Source: Balamuthia mandrillaris (lineage: Eukaryota; Discosea; Longamoebia; Balamuthiidae). Taken from it: a DNA stretch of 64,000 nt. Location of the stretch: contig JAVKOQ010000205.1 in assembly GCA_031835245.1 (NCBI GenBank), positions 1 to 64,000 of the forward strand, given 5' to 3'. The notes under the pieces are model-generated. The model was not told where the DNA came from, searched no databases, and worked only from the letters and a program-made list of their open reading frames with translations. Both the position numbers and the translations under genes were made by a program. Position 1 is the first letter of the stretch; every line of letters begins with the position of its first letter. Positions 1 through 12,029 of the stretch are shown one piece after another.

Positions 1-1
1 G

Positions 2-433
2 GATGCAGCTGCTGCGCCGCCGGTCGACGGCCCCAACAAAGCAAAAAAGAAGCCAGTCCTTGCAAAGGCCAACTCCACTCTCTCTGCCGACATCCCTCGA
101 GACAAAGACCCCAGAGAACCACAACAACAGCCTAGCGGTCGTCAACGGGCCTCCTCCGAACGGCGCATCTACAAAAGGAGGATGCCTCTTCCCACCGCCA
201 CCACTACCGCCGCCAGCACTACGACAAAGCCATCCTCCGCGAACATCCAGGAGGACAGCAGCCACGGCGCCGACTCCAAGAAGCCCGCATCGATGCAGGA
301 CAGAAGAACAAGGCACAAGAGAGCCAACACGGCGCCGTCGCTTCTTCCTCCGCGTCCTCAACCTCACCCTCCGCTCCTAGTTGATCTAAACTTTGATGAT
401 CAAGATACCCCTCAAGCAAAGAAAGATCATTAG
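2..433 (+). CDS. 3' end of an unidentified gene (partial)
   Basis: An open frame enters from the left edge and ends at a stop near 431-433, giving at least 143 residues. The product is Lys/Arg-, Pro-, Ser- and Thr-rich with no domain I recognise. Two other frames are also open for long stretches here: the frame starting at base 3, and frame 1 after about base 135. The correct frame is therefore uncertain, and a frame switch by splicing cannot be excluded. GC-rich composition stops at about 375, followed by AT-rich sequence typical of a 3' flank, which supports a gene ending here. Confidence 0.35.
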   Translation, partial: DAAAAPPVDGPNKAKKKPVLAKANSTLSADIPRDKDPREPQQQPSGRQRASSERRIYKRRMPLPTATTTAASTTTKPSSANIQEDSSHGADSKKPASMQDRRTRHKRANTAPSLLPPRPQPHPPLLVDLNFDDQDTPQAKKDH

Positions 434-872
434 CTGTCTTTTATGACTCCTCGTGTTAATTATTATTAAATTTTTCGAAAAATAATTTCTTGAACGCGAA
501 AAAAATAAAAAATAAATTGAGAGAGAAACGGCAAAAGAAAGAAAAGCGTAGCGAAGAAGAAGAAGCAGAGAAGAGAGGAAAGTGCTTTCCTTCCTTTTGG
601 GATTGCAAGCTGCTTGTTCATTTATTTTGTGGCAACACACGGGGGGAAAAAGAAAGGTGTAACAGGCATTTAAAAAAAAACCTCGACCGGCACCACTGTC
701 AAGCTTGTAAACTTTTTTTTCTTTTGGTTGGGGTTGGGATTGACCGCCAAAGCCTTTTTTGTTTAACGTTCGTTACTTCTCCCCCCTTTTTTTTATTTTG
801 TTGACGGATCGATCTTCGTTTTCCGCGGTTTGCTAATAGCGGTGTTGTAAGGAAGAAGCACAAGCAAACACA
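434..872. other. intergenic, AT-rich with A- and T-runs
   Basis: Between the left-edge gene and the TSET-subunit gene. It holds A- and T-homopolymer runs (about 668-680, 711-722, 785-795). No open frame looks coding and I see no RNA gene. The last 60 bases before the ATG at 873 are the likely 5' leader. Confidence 0.5.
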
Positions 873-3800
873 ATGGATATCATTCCCGCTCGTACACTTG
901 AACTGGTGGAACCAGGAGAGGTTACCGCTCTCTGCTTTCATCCGGACCGACCTTCCATCTACCTCGCTTTGACGGATCGCATCTTGGGTGAGTTTTTTGT
1001 TTTTTGAACCTCTTTATTTGTTTCGGCTGAGTCAAAGTTAACCTTAAATATTTGTTGTGGTCAGCCTATGACTTGCTTACAAATACGGTTACGGGTAGGG
1101 CGAAAGTGGACAGAGGGGCGCGCATCACCCACCTCGTTACTTCCAATGACTACCTCGTTGCAGCCACCGACGTAAAATTTCCTCTTCTTTATTCTATCCC
1201 TCATTTCATGTCCCTCTCTCTCTCTCTCTCTCTCTCCCTCTCTCTCTCTCTCCCTCCCTCCCTCGCTCTTCTCTCCTTCTTCTCCTCGATCACTTTTGCT
1301 CTTTACGGAAACCAATGACTGGACTCTAGGATGGACATATTTACACCTTTGAGGGAGAGTACGCCAACCCCACTCACGTAGGAGCCATGGGCTTGAGTTG
1401 CGTGTTTTCGCCTCCCAAGAGCCCTGAAAAAAGAGCAATTCAAGGCCTTTGCATCAGTCCTATCATGCCTTGGTTATTTTACAGCAAAGCAATGACTAGA
1501 GAGATCAACGGTTCGTCTCAGCGTCTTTATTTCTTTTTTGAAAAATCTTGTTGAATTTGTTCCTCCTTGCAGTAATCGACTTGCAAGCCAAAACCAAGTC
1601 TTCCTGGAAAATGGAAACAAAGAAACCTGTTGCTGCTTTTGCTTGTCACCCGATTCAGCCACTCTTGGTGCGTCTCGTTATGGTTTCCGCATTTTATGGA
1701 TGCGAAACTAACGCTACGTTCTCTTTTCTCAATTTTTTCCTAATGTCTCAGGTCGTGGCAAACACAGATAATCTCATCCGGGTGTGGGACTACAAGAATA
1801 AACGCTTAGCCTCTCAATCTGATGGTACCGTTTTTGCAATAAGAAAATCAAAGAGAGATGTTTTTTCTCTTTGCGTTTAACCCGTTTTTTCTACGCTTGC
1901 AGACTTTGCAGGATTGGCAATGAAAGGAGGACTTATTGGCTCTTCAGTGTGCAAGATTTTATTTTATCCAAAGAAAGAAATCCTTATAGCGATTGGCCGC
2001 GACGGTCTTATTGTAGTTTGGGAGATTGCCAAAAACAGCACTCTCACTTGTTACGGAGGGTATGTCATTGCTTTTCAAGTCTTTCATCCCTTATCTCATC
2101 ATTTTATTGCCTTTCTCATATCCGCTCCATCTCTTCTCTATCCAGGCGAAAGATATCAACGAAACAAGGCATGATAGAAGGCGCTTTCTTTCATCACACT
2201 CTTCCCTTTTTCTCCACAATTAGCACACAAGGAGAACTTCGGTCATGGAAATTGGACATTGCAGCCAAGAAGATTCCTGTTCAACCAGCAGGCTACACTC
2301 AACCCTTCAACGCCTTGTCCACTGAGATGGAACGGCGGTTGCAACGCTTGGGTGCTTTTTCCAAAAACTTTCACCCTCCTTCCTTACGGGCTACCGACGT
2401 CATTCTTCATGATGAATTGAACTACATGGCATTTTCTTATGATGTAAGTTCTTTTGTTCTCTCTCCTCTCCTCTCCTCTCCTCTCCTCCTCTCCTCTCCT
2501 CTCCTCTCCTCTCCCTCTCCTCTCCTCTCCTCTCCTCTCCTCTCCCTCTCCTCTCCTCTCCTCTCTCCTCTCCCTCTCCTCTCCTCCTCTCCTCCTCCTC
2601 TCCTCTCCTCTCCTCTCCTCTCCCTCTCCTCTCCTCTCCCTCTCCTCTCCTCTCCTCTCTCCTCTCTCCTCTCCTCTCCTCTCCTCCCTCTCCTCCTCTC
2701 CTCTCCTCTCCTCTCCTCTCCTCTCCTCTCTCTCCTCTCCTCTCCTCTCCTCTCCTCTCCTCTCCTCTCCTCTCCTCTCCTCTCTCTCCTCTCCTCTCCT
2801 CTCCTCTCCTCTCCTCTCCTCTCCTCTCCTCTCCTCTCCTCTCCTCTCCTCTCCTCTCCTCTCCTCTCCTCTCCTCTCCTCTCCTCTCCTCTCCTCTCCT
2901 CTCCTCTCCTCTCCTCTCCTCTCCTCTCCTCTCCTCATTTCTCGAGTCAACAAGTTCAGAGTCTCACATATTTTTGAAAAAAACATACGCAGCTTACAAA
3001 ACAAGGAACTACTGGAGATCATCTACTTACATCATTTCTCCAACGTAATCACTACGTGGTACATTCTTTGCTCAGTCACACTGAGCCATTGCTAGTATTA
3101 CCAAAAGTAGATACGCTGGACGTGCCCCCTCTTTTCTTCCAGGAAGAGAAGTTCGCTTTTGACTACCCTCAGTCTAAATTCCATTTTGTTGACTCCACCA
3201 AAATAATTGTAAGTTAGGCTTGAGAACTTACATCTTTCTTTTGTTTATTTATTTATGTCTCATTCTTCTCTTATTGTTCATATTATTTTCTCTTTTCTTG
3301 CAGTCTCATTCTATCATCGAACGCAACAACCTGCTAGAAGCCGACTTGCCCGAACATGAATTTGATAAGACATGCGCCCTTCATACCACTCGCTTTCACT
3401 ACAGCCCTAAACAAAAGCAGTACTTGGTTTTCTACCAAAGCTACTCCATGGTAGACCCTGGATCCTCCAAGAGCTTGGATCATTTGCTGCTTCCAGACTC
3501 TCCTACCTCATCGGGTATTTAATTTTTTTAACCCTTTCTTCTCTTCTAAACTTCTGCTCCTTTCTTGTTTCATATTCTCAAACAAACTAAAATACAATCC
3601 TATCTTAGACTCGGACGTGTCCAAAACGAGCACCAGCACTTTGGAGCCGCGCTCTAACTATTTTTACGCGTTAGTCTATGGTGGCCCTGATAGAGAAGCA
3701 GAGAACATGAGCAATCTGCGCCGAGGACGGGATGGATGTTTTATCGGAGCCACAAATCTGGAATATGTGACTTTGGCGGAGAACGGAGAGGCCATTACCA

Positions 3801-6800
3801 TTCGAAATATTCCCTCCTCTGAAGTGAAAAATCAGTATGAAATACGGCTTAAAGCTCCCATGAGCAGAATCTTTCACACTCCTTTAAGTGCGTTCTCTCT
3901 CTCTCTCTCTCATGCCTAGCATTTCCATTTTGCTTTCTGTTGTTAACAAGCAATATCAAGGTAACGAACGAGCAATCTTTTTCTTTGACGAGAATAACTA
4001 CCAGCTCATATTGTCAATGAACGCTGTCACGGGCTCCAATGCTGTTTCCGAGTTTGCGCCCTGCATTCAGAGCCAAGAACAGCTGGAGGCTTATCATCGT
4101 CATCATCACCACCATAAAAAAGAAAGCAATAACAACAATGATGATGATGTCGAGGATGATGATGAAGCAGAAAATGCTGCTTCCAAGAAAGTAGCTAACA
4201 CAAAACCGATATTCAATCCACACAAGCACTTGCTGCAACTCTCACGAGACCAGCGAGAACGTGTTCTGGATGTAAAGTGGAAGACATATGCTCACTCTGC
4301 CAAGTACCATTTGGCCGCCATTCTCACCACAACCTCCATTCGCATCATCTCCGTCACATTGCAAGGGGAGATAGAGCTGTTGTGCTCTGTTCATGCTCCG
4401 CAAGATTATATTCAACTTGACCGGAGTAACGACCGACAGCAACAGAACAACAATCTCTACTTTCATAGCATTTATTGGGTCGGCAACGCTGTACTGTGCA
4501 CTACTCCTTCTCATCTTCAGTACGTGACTGCAAATGGAGCGTTACGACCTTTGAGTTCTTTGGAAAATACTGGAGCTGGTAACTTTGTTGTCTCTTCCCT
4601 TCTGTACCTTTTCTTTCTTACACTAAACAACGACAAAACAATACCGAAATATAGTCATAGCTACGGTAATGAACGATCGGCTCTTATATGCAACAGCCTA
4701 CAAGGATCGCACCCAAATCCGAGTGCTGCCAGTCGGCCTCCTCGAACCCCTTTTGTTGGGAGAGGTCTGTCTGCCAAACCATCTTTTGCCCTCCCAGAGC
4801 CATCTGCGGTCTACGTTGGCTCGTTTGGTAGAACGTTTCGACGGACGCCGCATAACCCCCTATTTGGTAGATCAGTTGGACAAACGAGGATTCCCTGATC
4901 TGGCTCTTGCTCTTGTGGAGAAGTCGCCCCGTTTTCAGATCCTTCATAAGCATCATCTAGCGCTGCGTGCTCTGTCGTTCAGAAAGGCCCTTCAGTTTTT
5001 GGTCGATGCTCACAAGACGTGTTCTGGTGGGTTGCGCCCTCCTTGTTGTTTGTTTTGCTTTTCCTGTACTTTTCTAATTTCCTTTTCGTCCAGACTATCC
5101 CAAATTGAGCTACCAGTCACCATTACACTCCAAGTTCTTGAACCTTGGCAAAATAGCGGTGAGATACGGTCAATTTAAGGTAGCAGAGCAATGCTACGCC
5201 ACCGCGAAGGACTTTTACTCTCTGCTCTACATCTACGCTATCAACGGCAATCGCGACAAGATAAAGGCTTTGCAAGAGCAAGTCAAGAAGGAGGGCAGTC
5301 TCGTTTCTTCCTCTGCTTCCTCTCCTGTGGCAGGATCCAAAGGAGGGTTAAGGAAGAACAAAGGCAAAGAGAAGGCTTTGTTAACAAAGCCATCCAAGCA
5401 AGTCACCCTTGATGATAGAAACTGGCAAAAGCTCGACGAGGTCAACACAACATTGTTTACTTTGGAGGATGCTTGTCAAGTATACTTGGATAATCTCAAG
5501 GTAAATATTTATCATTTTCTTTGTTCTCTCGCTTCTTTCTTCGTTTATTTGCTTACTTTTTCGATAATGCAGGAGAACGAACGAGTTGAACCATTGGATT
5601 GGGCATATGAAACACCTGGCACGAATTCTCACTGGAATATCATGCGCGGTACCACTTCTATTGTTAGGGTACGCAAGTCAAAGAAGAACAACTACTGCTT
5701 TTGATTATTGTACGTAAACAATTACTCATTGCCTATTCGCTCATCAGGTTCGTAAGGAGGATGGAAGCAAAGGATCGGTTGTTCCTATGCAATTACAAAA
5801 CGTAAACCAATGGCTCAACTCCAAAGTTGACTGGAACATCCTGTTCATATCTACCACTTACCGTAACTCTGGGCCGGATACTCAAGAAGCTGGGTACGTT
5901 CCCTATCGCTCTTTTCTGTTTCATTTCTTCGTTTTCTGAATCTTCACTCTCACACGCACACATAATAGGGACGGACATGCTGAAGACGGTGTTGTCGGTG
6001 AAGGAACTGCCAATTTGGCACCCCCCTCGCGGCTGGACTATATCCGAACAAAATACAAGACCGTCACTGACTCCTCCTCACCAACTTTACGGCGGTCTCT
6101 CTCCGATGAAAACTTACCCAAGTTCAACCCAACATCGACCGAGGAGGTGAGTGACTCTGACAGCGAACCGGACAGCGAGAGTGAGAGCTTCTCGGAGGCC
6201 ACGTCGATGGGCGGTCGCAGTGTGGGTGTGGTTGGCACCAACTTCAACGTACTGAGCGAGGACAGCAACGCAGAGGACGAGGATGATGATAGCACTAGCA
6301 GCAGCACATCTACTCATGGCAAGAAGTTGAGAACGGCCAGCTCTCCTCCCCCTATCAACAATGATGCTTCTGGTTCAACTTCTCCTCGTCCTGGAACCAC
6401 TACTCCTGCTTCACCGGAGGAAGAACGAGATGTTTCAGAGAAAGGAGATGCAAGAGAAAAAGAGAGAGAAAGTAACAGGGACCATAGCGAAGGAGCAAGT
6501 TCAGCAAGATCTAGCACTCGAGATAGGTCTAAAAGGAAACGCCAGAAGGGCCGAACTCGAAGTGCAGCATCCAGCATCCTTTCCGTACGTTTTTTTTTTC
6601 TTTTCTCCTCGTCGTTCTCTTCTCTAATTCCAGTATTCCTGTTTTTCAAAACAGCTGCGCGAAGATACTTTTGAGGGCTCATTTACGGACAGGACACAAG
6701 ATGATGTTGATGAGGACGAGGTGGATGAGGAGGTAAACCAAGACGCCGCCAAGCACGTGTCCTCTGCTGACCACAGCAAGTTTAGATTCGAGTTGCCAAC

Positions 6801-8135
6801 GCCCCATCTTGGCATCCCTGCTACCGCCGCCATCCCTCCTTTGGGTGTTCCTCGGGTTCGCAAAACGTAAGAAAACTCTTCTTGGCTATCCTCTTCTCTT
6901 ATTGCTCCTTTCTTCGCTTCTCTTTTACAAACATGTTGCTCACTTGTTTTCGAACAGTACATCATCCGAATATATTACCAGCTGCATGCAAAACTTTGAG
7001 AAAGGTTTTCTTTCCGCTGCTTTGGAAGATGCTGAAGCTTCTATACGTCATTTGAGTATGTCTATTTTATTTATTCTCTCTTTAAAACTAGCATTTTTTT
7101 GACCTCTGGTTGCATTTTTTTAAAAAACAATAGGAACAGAGAAAGATTCAGCTGCAAAACGCAGAGAGATGAAGTTCAGTGTGGCCTACATGCTAGCCCT
7201 TACGCTACTTATCGACATCAAACGTTTGGATAAGCTACAGCAAGGCACTCTTGAAAATGGAGACGGCTCCTCCTCCACCAACAACCACCCTCCCGCCAAA
7301 ATGATCGCCACCAAGAACACCAGCAGCAGGTACACCTTACTTGTTCCCTCCCCGTTCACCATTCTCTCTTCGCTCTTGCCCCTCTTTCCTCTCCTCTCTC
7401 CTCTCTTCTATTCTCATTCATCATTTGCTTATTAAAAACCTAACCACAAACCAATCCAACACCAAAAACACAAAAGAACCAGTTTTTCATCTTTCTCAGA
7501 AGAAGGTTCCTCCATGACCACCTCGTCTTCCACCGCCACCGCCAACAAATCGCTGGGTTTCCTCAGCAAATGTCTGGCGGAGATCCCACTAGCCCCGCCC
7601 CACCGCGAGATCTGCCAGCGCATCGCCATCGAGTACAACACCAAGGAGGGCAACCACACTTACGTGCGGGAGCTCATCGCCGCCGACATGCTCAATGAGG
7701 ACCTGTTAGTGCGCCCCCCACCGCCAACCAAGCGAACGGACGACCGAGCCCGCGCTGCTGCATATCCGCCGGATAGAGAGGAATTGAGGGAGAGGAGTAA
7801 GGAAGCAGCGAGCAAGGGTGGAGCAAATGCGACGTTGCCGAGTTATTGTTGCCCGCATTGTTCGTATACTTCCGTGCCACTGTCTAATAAGTGCGAGAGC
7901 TGTAACAACCGCATTCGCTTTTGTTTCAAGGTATGTTTTTTCTCTGTCTCCCTCCCCTTTTTCTCTCTTCCATGTAACTGACATTTATTTTTTCTTTTTG
8001 TTTGAATAGACGCAAGATTTGATTCGAAGCAAGACATTTTATCAGTGCCCCTACTGCGATGCGTTCTACAAGGAGGATGTCGGCAAGTGTCGTTTCTGCG
8101 GACTTCATAACGCAGAGAAGCAAGAAATCCCCTAA
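873..8135 (+). CDS. TTRAY2: TSET/TPLATE complex large subunit, TTRAY2 (TWD40-2) type
   Basis: Predicted coat/adaptor subunit at the plasma membrane or endosome: N-terminal WD40 beta-propeller, alpha-COP-like solenoid and C-terminal domain. About 1686 aa in 21 exons: 873-987, 1065-1171, 1330-1510, 1573-1667, 1752-1824, 1903-2059, 2146-2443, 2993-3208, 3304-3514, 3609-3887, 3961-4578, 4661-5026, 5094-5500, 5573-5668, 5748-5893, 5969-6584, 6655-6866, 6958-7055, 7134-7329, 7483-7930, 8010-8135. Segments resembling plant TWD40-2 as I recall it include KKPVAAFACHP, NDRLL followed by VGLLEPLLLG, RFDGRRITP, and DYPK followed by YGQF. An acidic Ser-rich linker fills residues about 1120-1330. The C-terminus (about 1340-1686) resembles the alpha-COP C-terminal domain and ends with CxxC pairs (CPHC, CESC, CPYC, CRFC) likely to bind zinc. 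Intron 7 carries a 480-bp pentanucleotide repeat. Longer than plant TWD40-2. The family call is strong; exact exon ends are less so. Confidence 0.88.
2455..2937 (+). repeat. (CTCTC/CTCCT)n pentanucleotide array in intron 7
   Basis: About 480 bp of almost uninterrupted CTCTC-type pentamers, perfect from about 2795 to 2935 and irregular (TCCC, CTCTCT variants) before that. It lies within the intron 2444-2992 of the TSET-subunit gene, between a GTAAGT donor and a CAG acceptor. Homogenisation toward the 3' side suggests recent slippage. Confidence 0.95.
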
Positions 8136-8515
8136 GAACAACTCATTGGGGGGGAGGAAAGAAGAAGGAAAAGAAGTAGCACGCCACCTAAATTCTGTAA
8201 AATCATCTAAAGTCACTTTATCTTTTTAAGGAAAGGATCTCCATTTTTTCAACCAATCATAAAATTTCTCAATGGAAAATCCAGTGAAAACAGCTCCGAA
8301 AAGGAAATGATGCCACGACGAAACACTCCATCGCCTGTCTTTTTGGAGAGGTTTTGACCCGTGCGCCGCCCGCACAGACACGCACCAGTGCTACTTGCTT
8401 GGTGGTTGTGCTTTTTATTGGGTTGGTTTTTGCTGGCTCTCGTTCTATTGTTGTTTATTTCTTTTGGAGCAGCAAAACTACCACACACAAACCCAAAAAA
8501 GATACAACAAAGCAA
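8136..8515. other. 3' flank and intergenic spacer
   Basis: Follows the TSET gene stop. AT-rich and without a convincing coding frame. An open frame upstream of 8516 continues the small gene's frame back to 8354 but is composed of Thr-rich and hydrophobic low-complexity sequence, so I treat it as leader. Confidence 0.4.
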
Positions 8516-8929
8516 ATGGCCTCTACTGTACGCCCTATGCCAGTGCTCTTTGTGGGGTACGACTATGTGGAGAAGCGTGGCTACAAGAAACGTGACTCTG
8601 CCCAATTCATCAGCACCTCTCCTCCTGTGGAACTGTTCACCACCGCCATTACCACAGCTGGACCACAACCACAACTCTCCTTCTCTAAAACCACTTCGTG
8701 CTCCAAGGGTAACAACACAGAAACTGCCGCACCAACAACAGAGACTACCACAACAGCTGTTGCTGCTGGAGAAAGAATAAGACGTTTGAGCTGGGCCACG
8801 TTGAACAGGATGCTGGAGGCGGTGGCCCTTGGCTTTGACAAAATGGAGAAAAACAAGGACCCCACGGACCTCCAGGCATGGTACATGCTGGGAGATGACG
8901 AGGATGACACCGACCAATTCGGCGAGTGA
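8516..8929 (+). CDS. small hypothetical protein
   Basis: Single-exon frame of 137 aa. The ATG at 8516 follows an A/C-rich leader (CAACAAAGCAAATG), like other starts in the window. The middle is Thr/Ser-rich. The C-terminal third has a possible amphipathic helix (WATLNRMLEAVALGFDKM) and ends with an acidic tail (DDEDDTDQFGE). There is no signal peptide from this ATG. I recognise no family. An upstream in-frame start at 8354 would add a hydrophobic segment and make a membrane-anchored version. Confidence 0.45.
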   Translation: MASTVRPMPVLFVGYDYVEKRGYKKRDSAQFISTSPPVELFTTAITTAGPQPQLSFSKTTSCSKGNNTETAAPTTETTTTAVAAGERIRRLSWATLNRMLEAVALGFDKMEKNKDPTDLQAWYMLGDDEDDTDQFGE

Positions 8930-10162
8930 GAACGACCCCCAAAAAAAAATCCCCCAAAAAAAAACCACCGAAAGAACAGAACGTTGTCAACTACAAACCA
9001 AATGGCTCTCTACGTACGTTCCGTCTACGACACACACGAAACTTGTTTTTTCGTTCCCTCCTCTCTCTCCTCTCTGTGGCCCGATGGAACTTTCCTACGG
9101 AATTTTTTGCTTGTCAAACACCCAAAAAAAAGTCCGAAGTTATGTTATGTAAAGAATGCAATCTATGGTATTCTCCATTTTGCTCGTCTGTTTCCCAAAT
9201 TCCAAGAAAGTAGGAGTTTTTCAACCAATCTCGCTACAGCAGATCGCGCCGAATTTGGATTTTTTTCCATAAAAGTCCGAGCTCGGACGGTTCGAATTGC
9301 AATGGCGTACTCTCCAAGGCAGCCACACCATAAAACCGGCCCCAACCTGCAATTTAACGTTTTTTTTTTTTTGACTTTTGCCATACGCAACATAGCGAGG
9401 TCACCCAAATAGCGAACAACCAAAAATAATAATTATTGTTTGGGGAGTTTTTTTTTTTGGGCCCTATAATTTTTTTTCCTTTCCTTCTCTCTCTCTTTTT
9501 TTTCCTTCGCCCATTCATCAACGTTCCTCGTCACTCTAAAAAGCACACGGCGGCTTTTTTATTTTCTCTCTTGTTCCCTTTCTTCTTTTTCTTTATTTTA
9601 TTTTTTTTTTTTTTGAGGGGAGTTTCGTTCCTCCAGTCCCTTTTTTTTTTTCTTGTTGGCTTTCTATACTTCCCTCTGCACGCACGCTCTTTTAGTTTCA
9701 AGGAGGGAAGATTTGAAGGAAGCACATAAAAAAGCTCGTCAAAAAAAAGATTTCTCTCCTGTCTTGCTCCGACTAAGAGAGATTTGCTTTACTTTTCTTT
9801 CGATTATTTTTTCTTTCAATAACGTTCAACAAACAAAAAAAAGAGACCGACCGTTCTCTCTTCACACCACAAACACAACGATTACTCATCAACGTTAGAA
9901 CGGAGAATCCCCCCTTTCTTTCTTTGATTCGATTTGTTTTTTTTTGTTGGTTGATTATTATTACTATTATTTCTCAGTATTTTCTTTTTCTTTCGTTCAT
10001 ATTTTACTGGCCTTTCTCTCTCTTCCTCCCCTCAACACACAATAACTGACTCCAACTTCGAAGCAAGGCCAACGAAAAATCTCCCACGACCTCACAACTA
10101 CTCTTTTTTTTTATTCCCCCGTCCAACGGTCAATCAACATTTTTTTCAACAAGTAAGACCAA
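8930..10162. other. long intergenic region upstream of PAP2 gene
   Basis: About 1.2 kb with many T-runs and A-runs (for example 8940-8963, 9360-9372, 9447-9458, 9602-9614) and scattered short frames without coding character. The final 300 bp are C/T- and A-rich, like 5' leaders elsewhere in the window. No RNA gene or mobile element was seen. Confidence 0.5.
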
Positions 10163-11656
10163 ATGACTGAAACATTGGTGCGCGTACCCTCGGCCCTTAC
10201 CATGCGGAAGGCCGACCACTTCTCCCCGTTGGTGCTGACGGTGGCCCCCTCCGCCGCAAAGACCGCCGCCTCGACGACCCCCCTGGCCCAGAAGGTGCTC
10301 TCCTCCGCTGTGACCCCGAGCACCCCCGCCGCCCACACAAAAGGCCGCTCCAAGTCCTTCCTGCTCTCCTCCCCTCCTCCCTCTCACCCTTCCTCTGCTT
10401 TCTACGAAGATGAACTCGCCTACAAACAACAACAGAACGCTGCCTCTGCCCTTGCCCCTTCTTCTCTCCTCCACACAAGCCCCTCTTCCTCCCCTGCAGC
10501 CAGAAAGATGTCGGTGACACAAGCCCAAAAGCTGATGAGCAGCCCCTCCGCCAACCGCCTGCTGCAGATCGACCAGTTCCCCTATGAGCAGCACTGCACA
10601 GCGGCCTTTGCCAAAACGTTTGACGGCCACACGGACTTTTTCAACTGGGTGGTGGGCATCGTTCTCTGCCTGAAGCCCGCCGACCGATGGGCCTTGGCCT
10701 ACCTCATCGCCACTTTGCCTCTCTGCTTCATCGCGGAAAGTGTTTCCGAGATGGTGTGGACGGGAATCCTGTTGCGTCTTGTTTTGATCCCCACTGTCTG
10801 CTTCTTGCGCTACCACTTTGCTCAACCTACCAGCTTCAGGGAGAAGGAACTTATTCGGGAGAACGGCATCCTCGGTGGACGGAGATTGGTCTTTGACGTG
10901 CGGATCCTCTACTTTGCTCTGGACTTTTACGTGGCGGCCTTGTTCATCTATCTCTACGCCGAGTGCGCCTCCCTCATCCAAAACAACCACGGCAGCCTCC
11001 GCTACGACAATGAGGTCATCCGCATGGAGAAGGACATTTTTGCCGGCATGCAGCCCGCCCGTGATCTGCGGCTGCTCATCCCCGGCCGCGCCCTCGGGGA
11101 GTACCTCCACTTCTGCTACTTTGCCTACTACTTTATCATCGGCGCCTCCGTGGCGGTGCCCTACTTCTTCTGCCCCCGCGAGAGCTTTGACCGCACCGTC
11201 TCCGCCATGACCCTCTGCTTCTTCACCTGCTACGCCTTTTACCTGGTCTACCCCGTGGAGGGACCCTACTGGCGCTTCGACCGGCCAGACCCCGAGGAAG
11301 TCTCCTACTTCTTTGTGCACGTGGTGCGCTGGGTGCTGGTTGGCAGCAGCAAGGGCACGGCCATGCCTTCCGGCCACTGCGCCATCAGCGTGGTCTGCTG
11401 GATCGCCTCCTGGGCCTACCACCTGCGCTTGGCCCTGATCCTGGCCTTCCTCGTGCCCGGCCTTGTGACCGCCACCGTTTGGTGTGGCTTCCACTATGGG
11501 CTGGATGCCATGGCGGGTGTATCTTGGGGCATTTGTACGGCGGCTGCCGGCATCCTTTTGGCCAAGTTTATGCCGTATCACAAGCCGGCGCATGATACGA
11601 GCTACTCTGCCTTCCGTCAGAGCCGTCTCAACGATGAGTTGGCCAAGTGGATCTAA
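10163..11656 (+). CDS. PAP2-superfamily membrane phosphatase/lipid transferase
   Basis: Intronless, 497 aa. Integral membrane protein of the phosphatidic acid phosphatase type 2 fold, expected to hydrolyse or transfer a lipid phosphate at a membrane. Residues 1-120 are a low-complexity Ser/Pro/Ala cytosolic head. Several hydrophobic helices follow (about 150-440). PAP2 motifs: YPVEGPYWRFDRP (motif 1 region), PSGH at 402-405, and GFHYGLD with His444 and Asp448 (motif 3). This arrangement also resembles inositol-phosphorylceramide/sphingomyelin synthase-like proteins, so the substrate is unknown. The coding sequence is strikingly C/G-ended at third positions compared with the intron-rich neighbours, which suggests high expression. 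The antisense strand is open for 530 codons as a by-product of this bias. Confidence 0.88.
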   Translation: MTETLVRVPSALTMRKADHFSPLVLTVAPSAAKTAASTTPLAQKVLSSAVTPSTPAAHTKGRSKSFLLSSPPPSHPSSAFYEDELAYKQQQNAASALAPSSLLHTSPSSSPAARKMSVTQAQKLMSSPSANRLLQIDQFPYEQHCTAAFAKTFDGHTDFFNWVVGIVLCLKPADRWALAYLIATLPLCFIAESVSEMVWTGILLRLVLIPTVCFLRYHFAQPTSFREKELIRENGILGGRRLVFDVRILYFALDFYVAALFIYLYAECASLIQNNHGSLRYDNEVIRMEKDIFAGMQPARDLRLLIPGRALGEYLHFCYFAYYFIIGASVAVPYFFCPRESFDRTVSAMTLCFFTCYAFYLVYPVEGPYWRFDRPDPEEVSYFFVHVVRWVLVGSSKGTAMPSGHCAISVVCWIASWAYHLRLALILAFLVPGLVTATVWCGFHYGLDAMAGVSWGICTAAAGILLAKFMPYHKPAHDTSYSAFRQSRLNDELAKWI

Positions 11657-11985
11657 TCTTTTCTTTCTCTTTTTCTTTTTCTTTCTATCTTTACGAAACG
11701 AACGACGAACCGAAAAAAACAAACAGCAACAAACAACAAAAAAAACTTACGAACGAGTGGAATGAGGACGATGGGTATTTGTTGTATGTTTATTTTTTTT
11801 GTTTCGATTCTTCTTCTTCTCTCTTTGTTCTGTTCTCTTTTCTGCCTTTATGTTCTTTTTTGGTTTGTTGTTTTCTTTCTTCGCGCATAGAAGAAACACA
11901 ACGAACTAAAAGGAACGCAAACGTACTTTTATATGCATTATTAGATAAGATCTTTTAAAACCTACTTCGGTTCTTTTCCCCCTCT

Positions 11986-12024
<39 letters not shown>
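11657..12024. repeat. spacer with (CT)n tract
   Basis: 3' flank of the PAP2 gene and of the convergent minus-strand gene ending at 12025. T-rich, with a perfect (CT)n run at about 11991-12026 that abuts the stop codon of the minus-strand gene. No coding frame seen. Confidence 0.7.

Positions 12025-12029
<5 letters not shown>

Noticed and set aside
2384-3095. Frames across the CTCTC array (Ser/Leu/Pro or Arg/Glu repeats)
   Set aside because: Pentanucleotide repeat open in all phases; the region is an intron bounded by good splice sites.
8249-8968. 239-codon minus-strand frame opposite the small hypothetical gene
   Set aside because: Cys/Trp/Phe-rich shadow without start context; the plus-strand frame has a better leader and codon pattern, though neither is certain.
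10130-11722. 530-codon open frame antisense to the PAP2 gene
   Set aside because: Mirror effect of extreme C/G at third positions of the PAP2 gene; composition is Gly/Ala/Val/His-rich without any domain, while the sense strand has clear PAP2 motifs.
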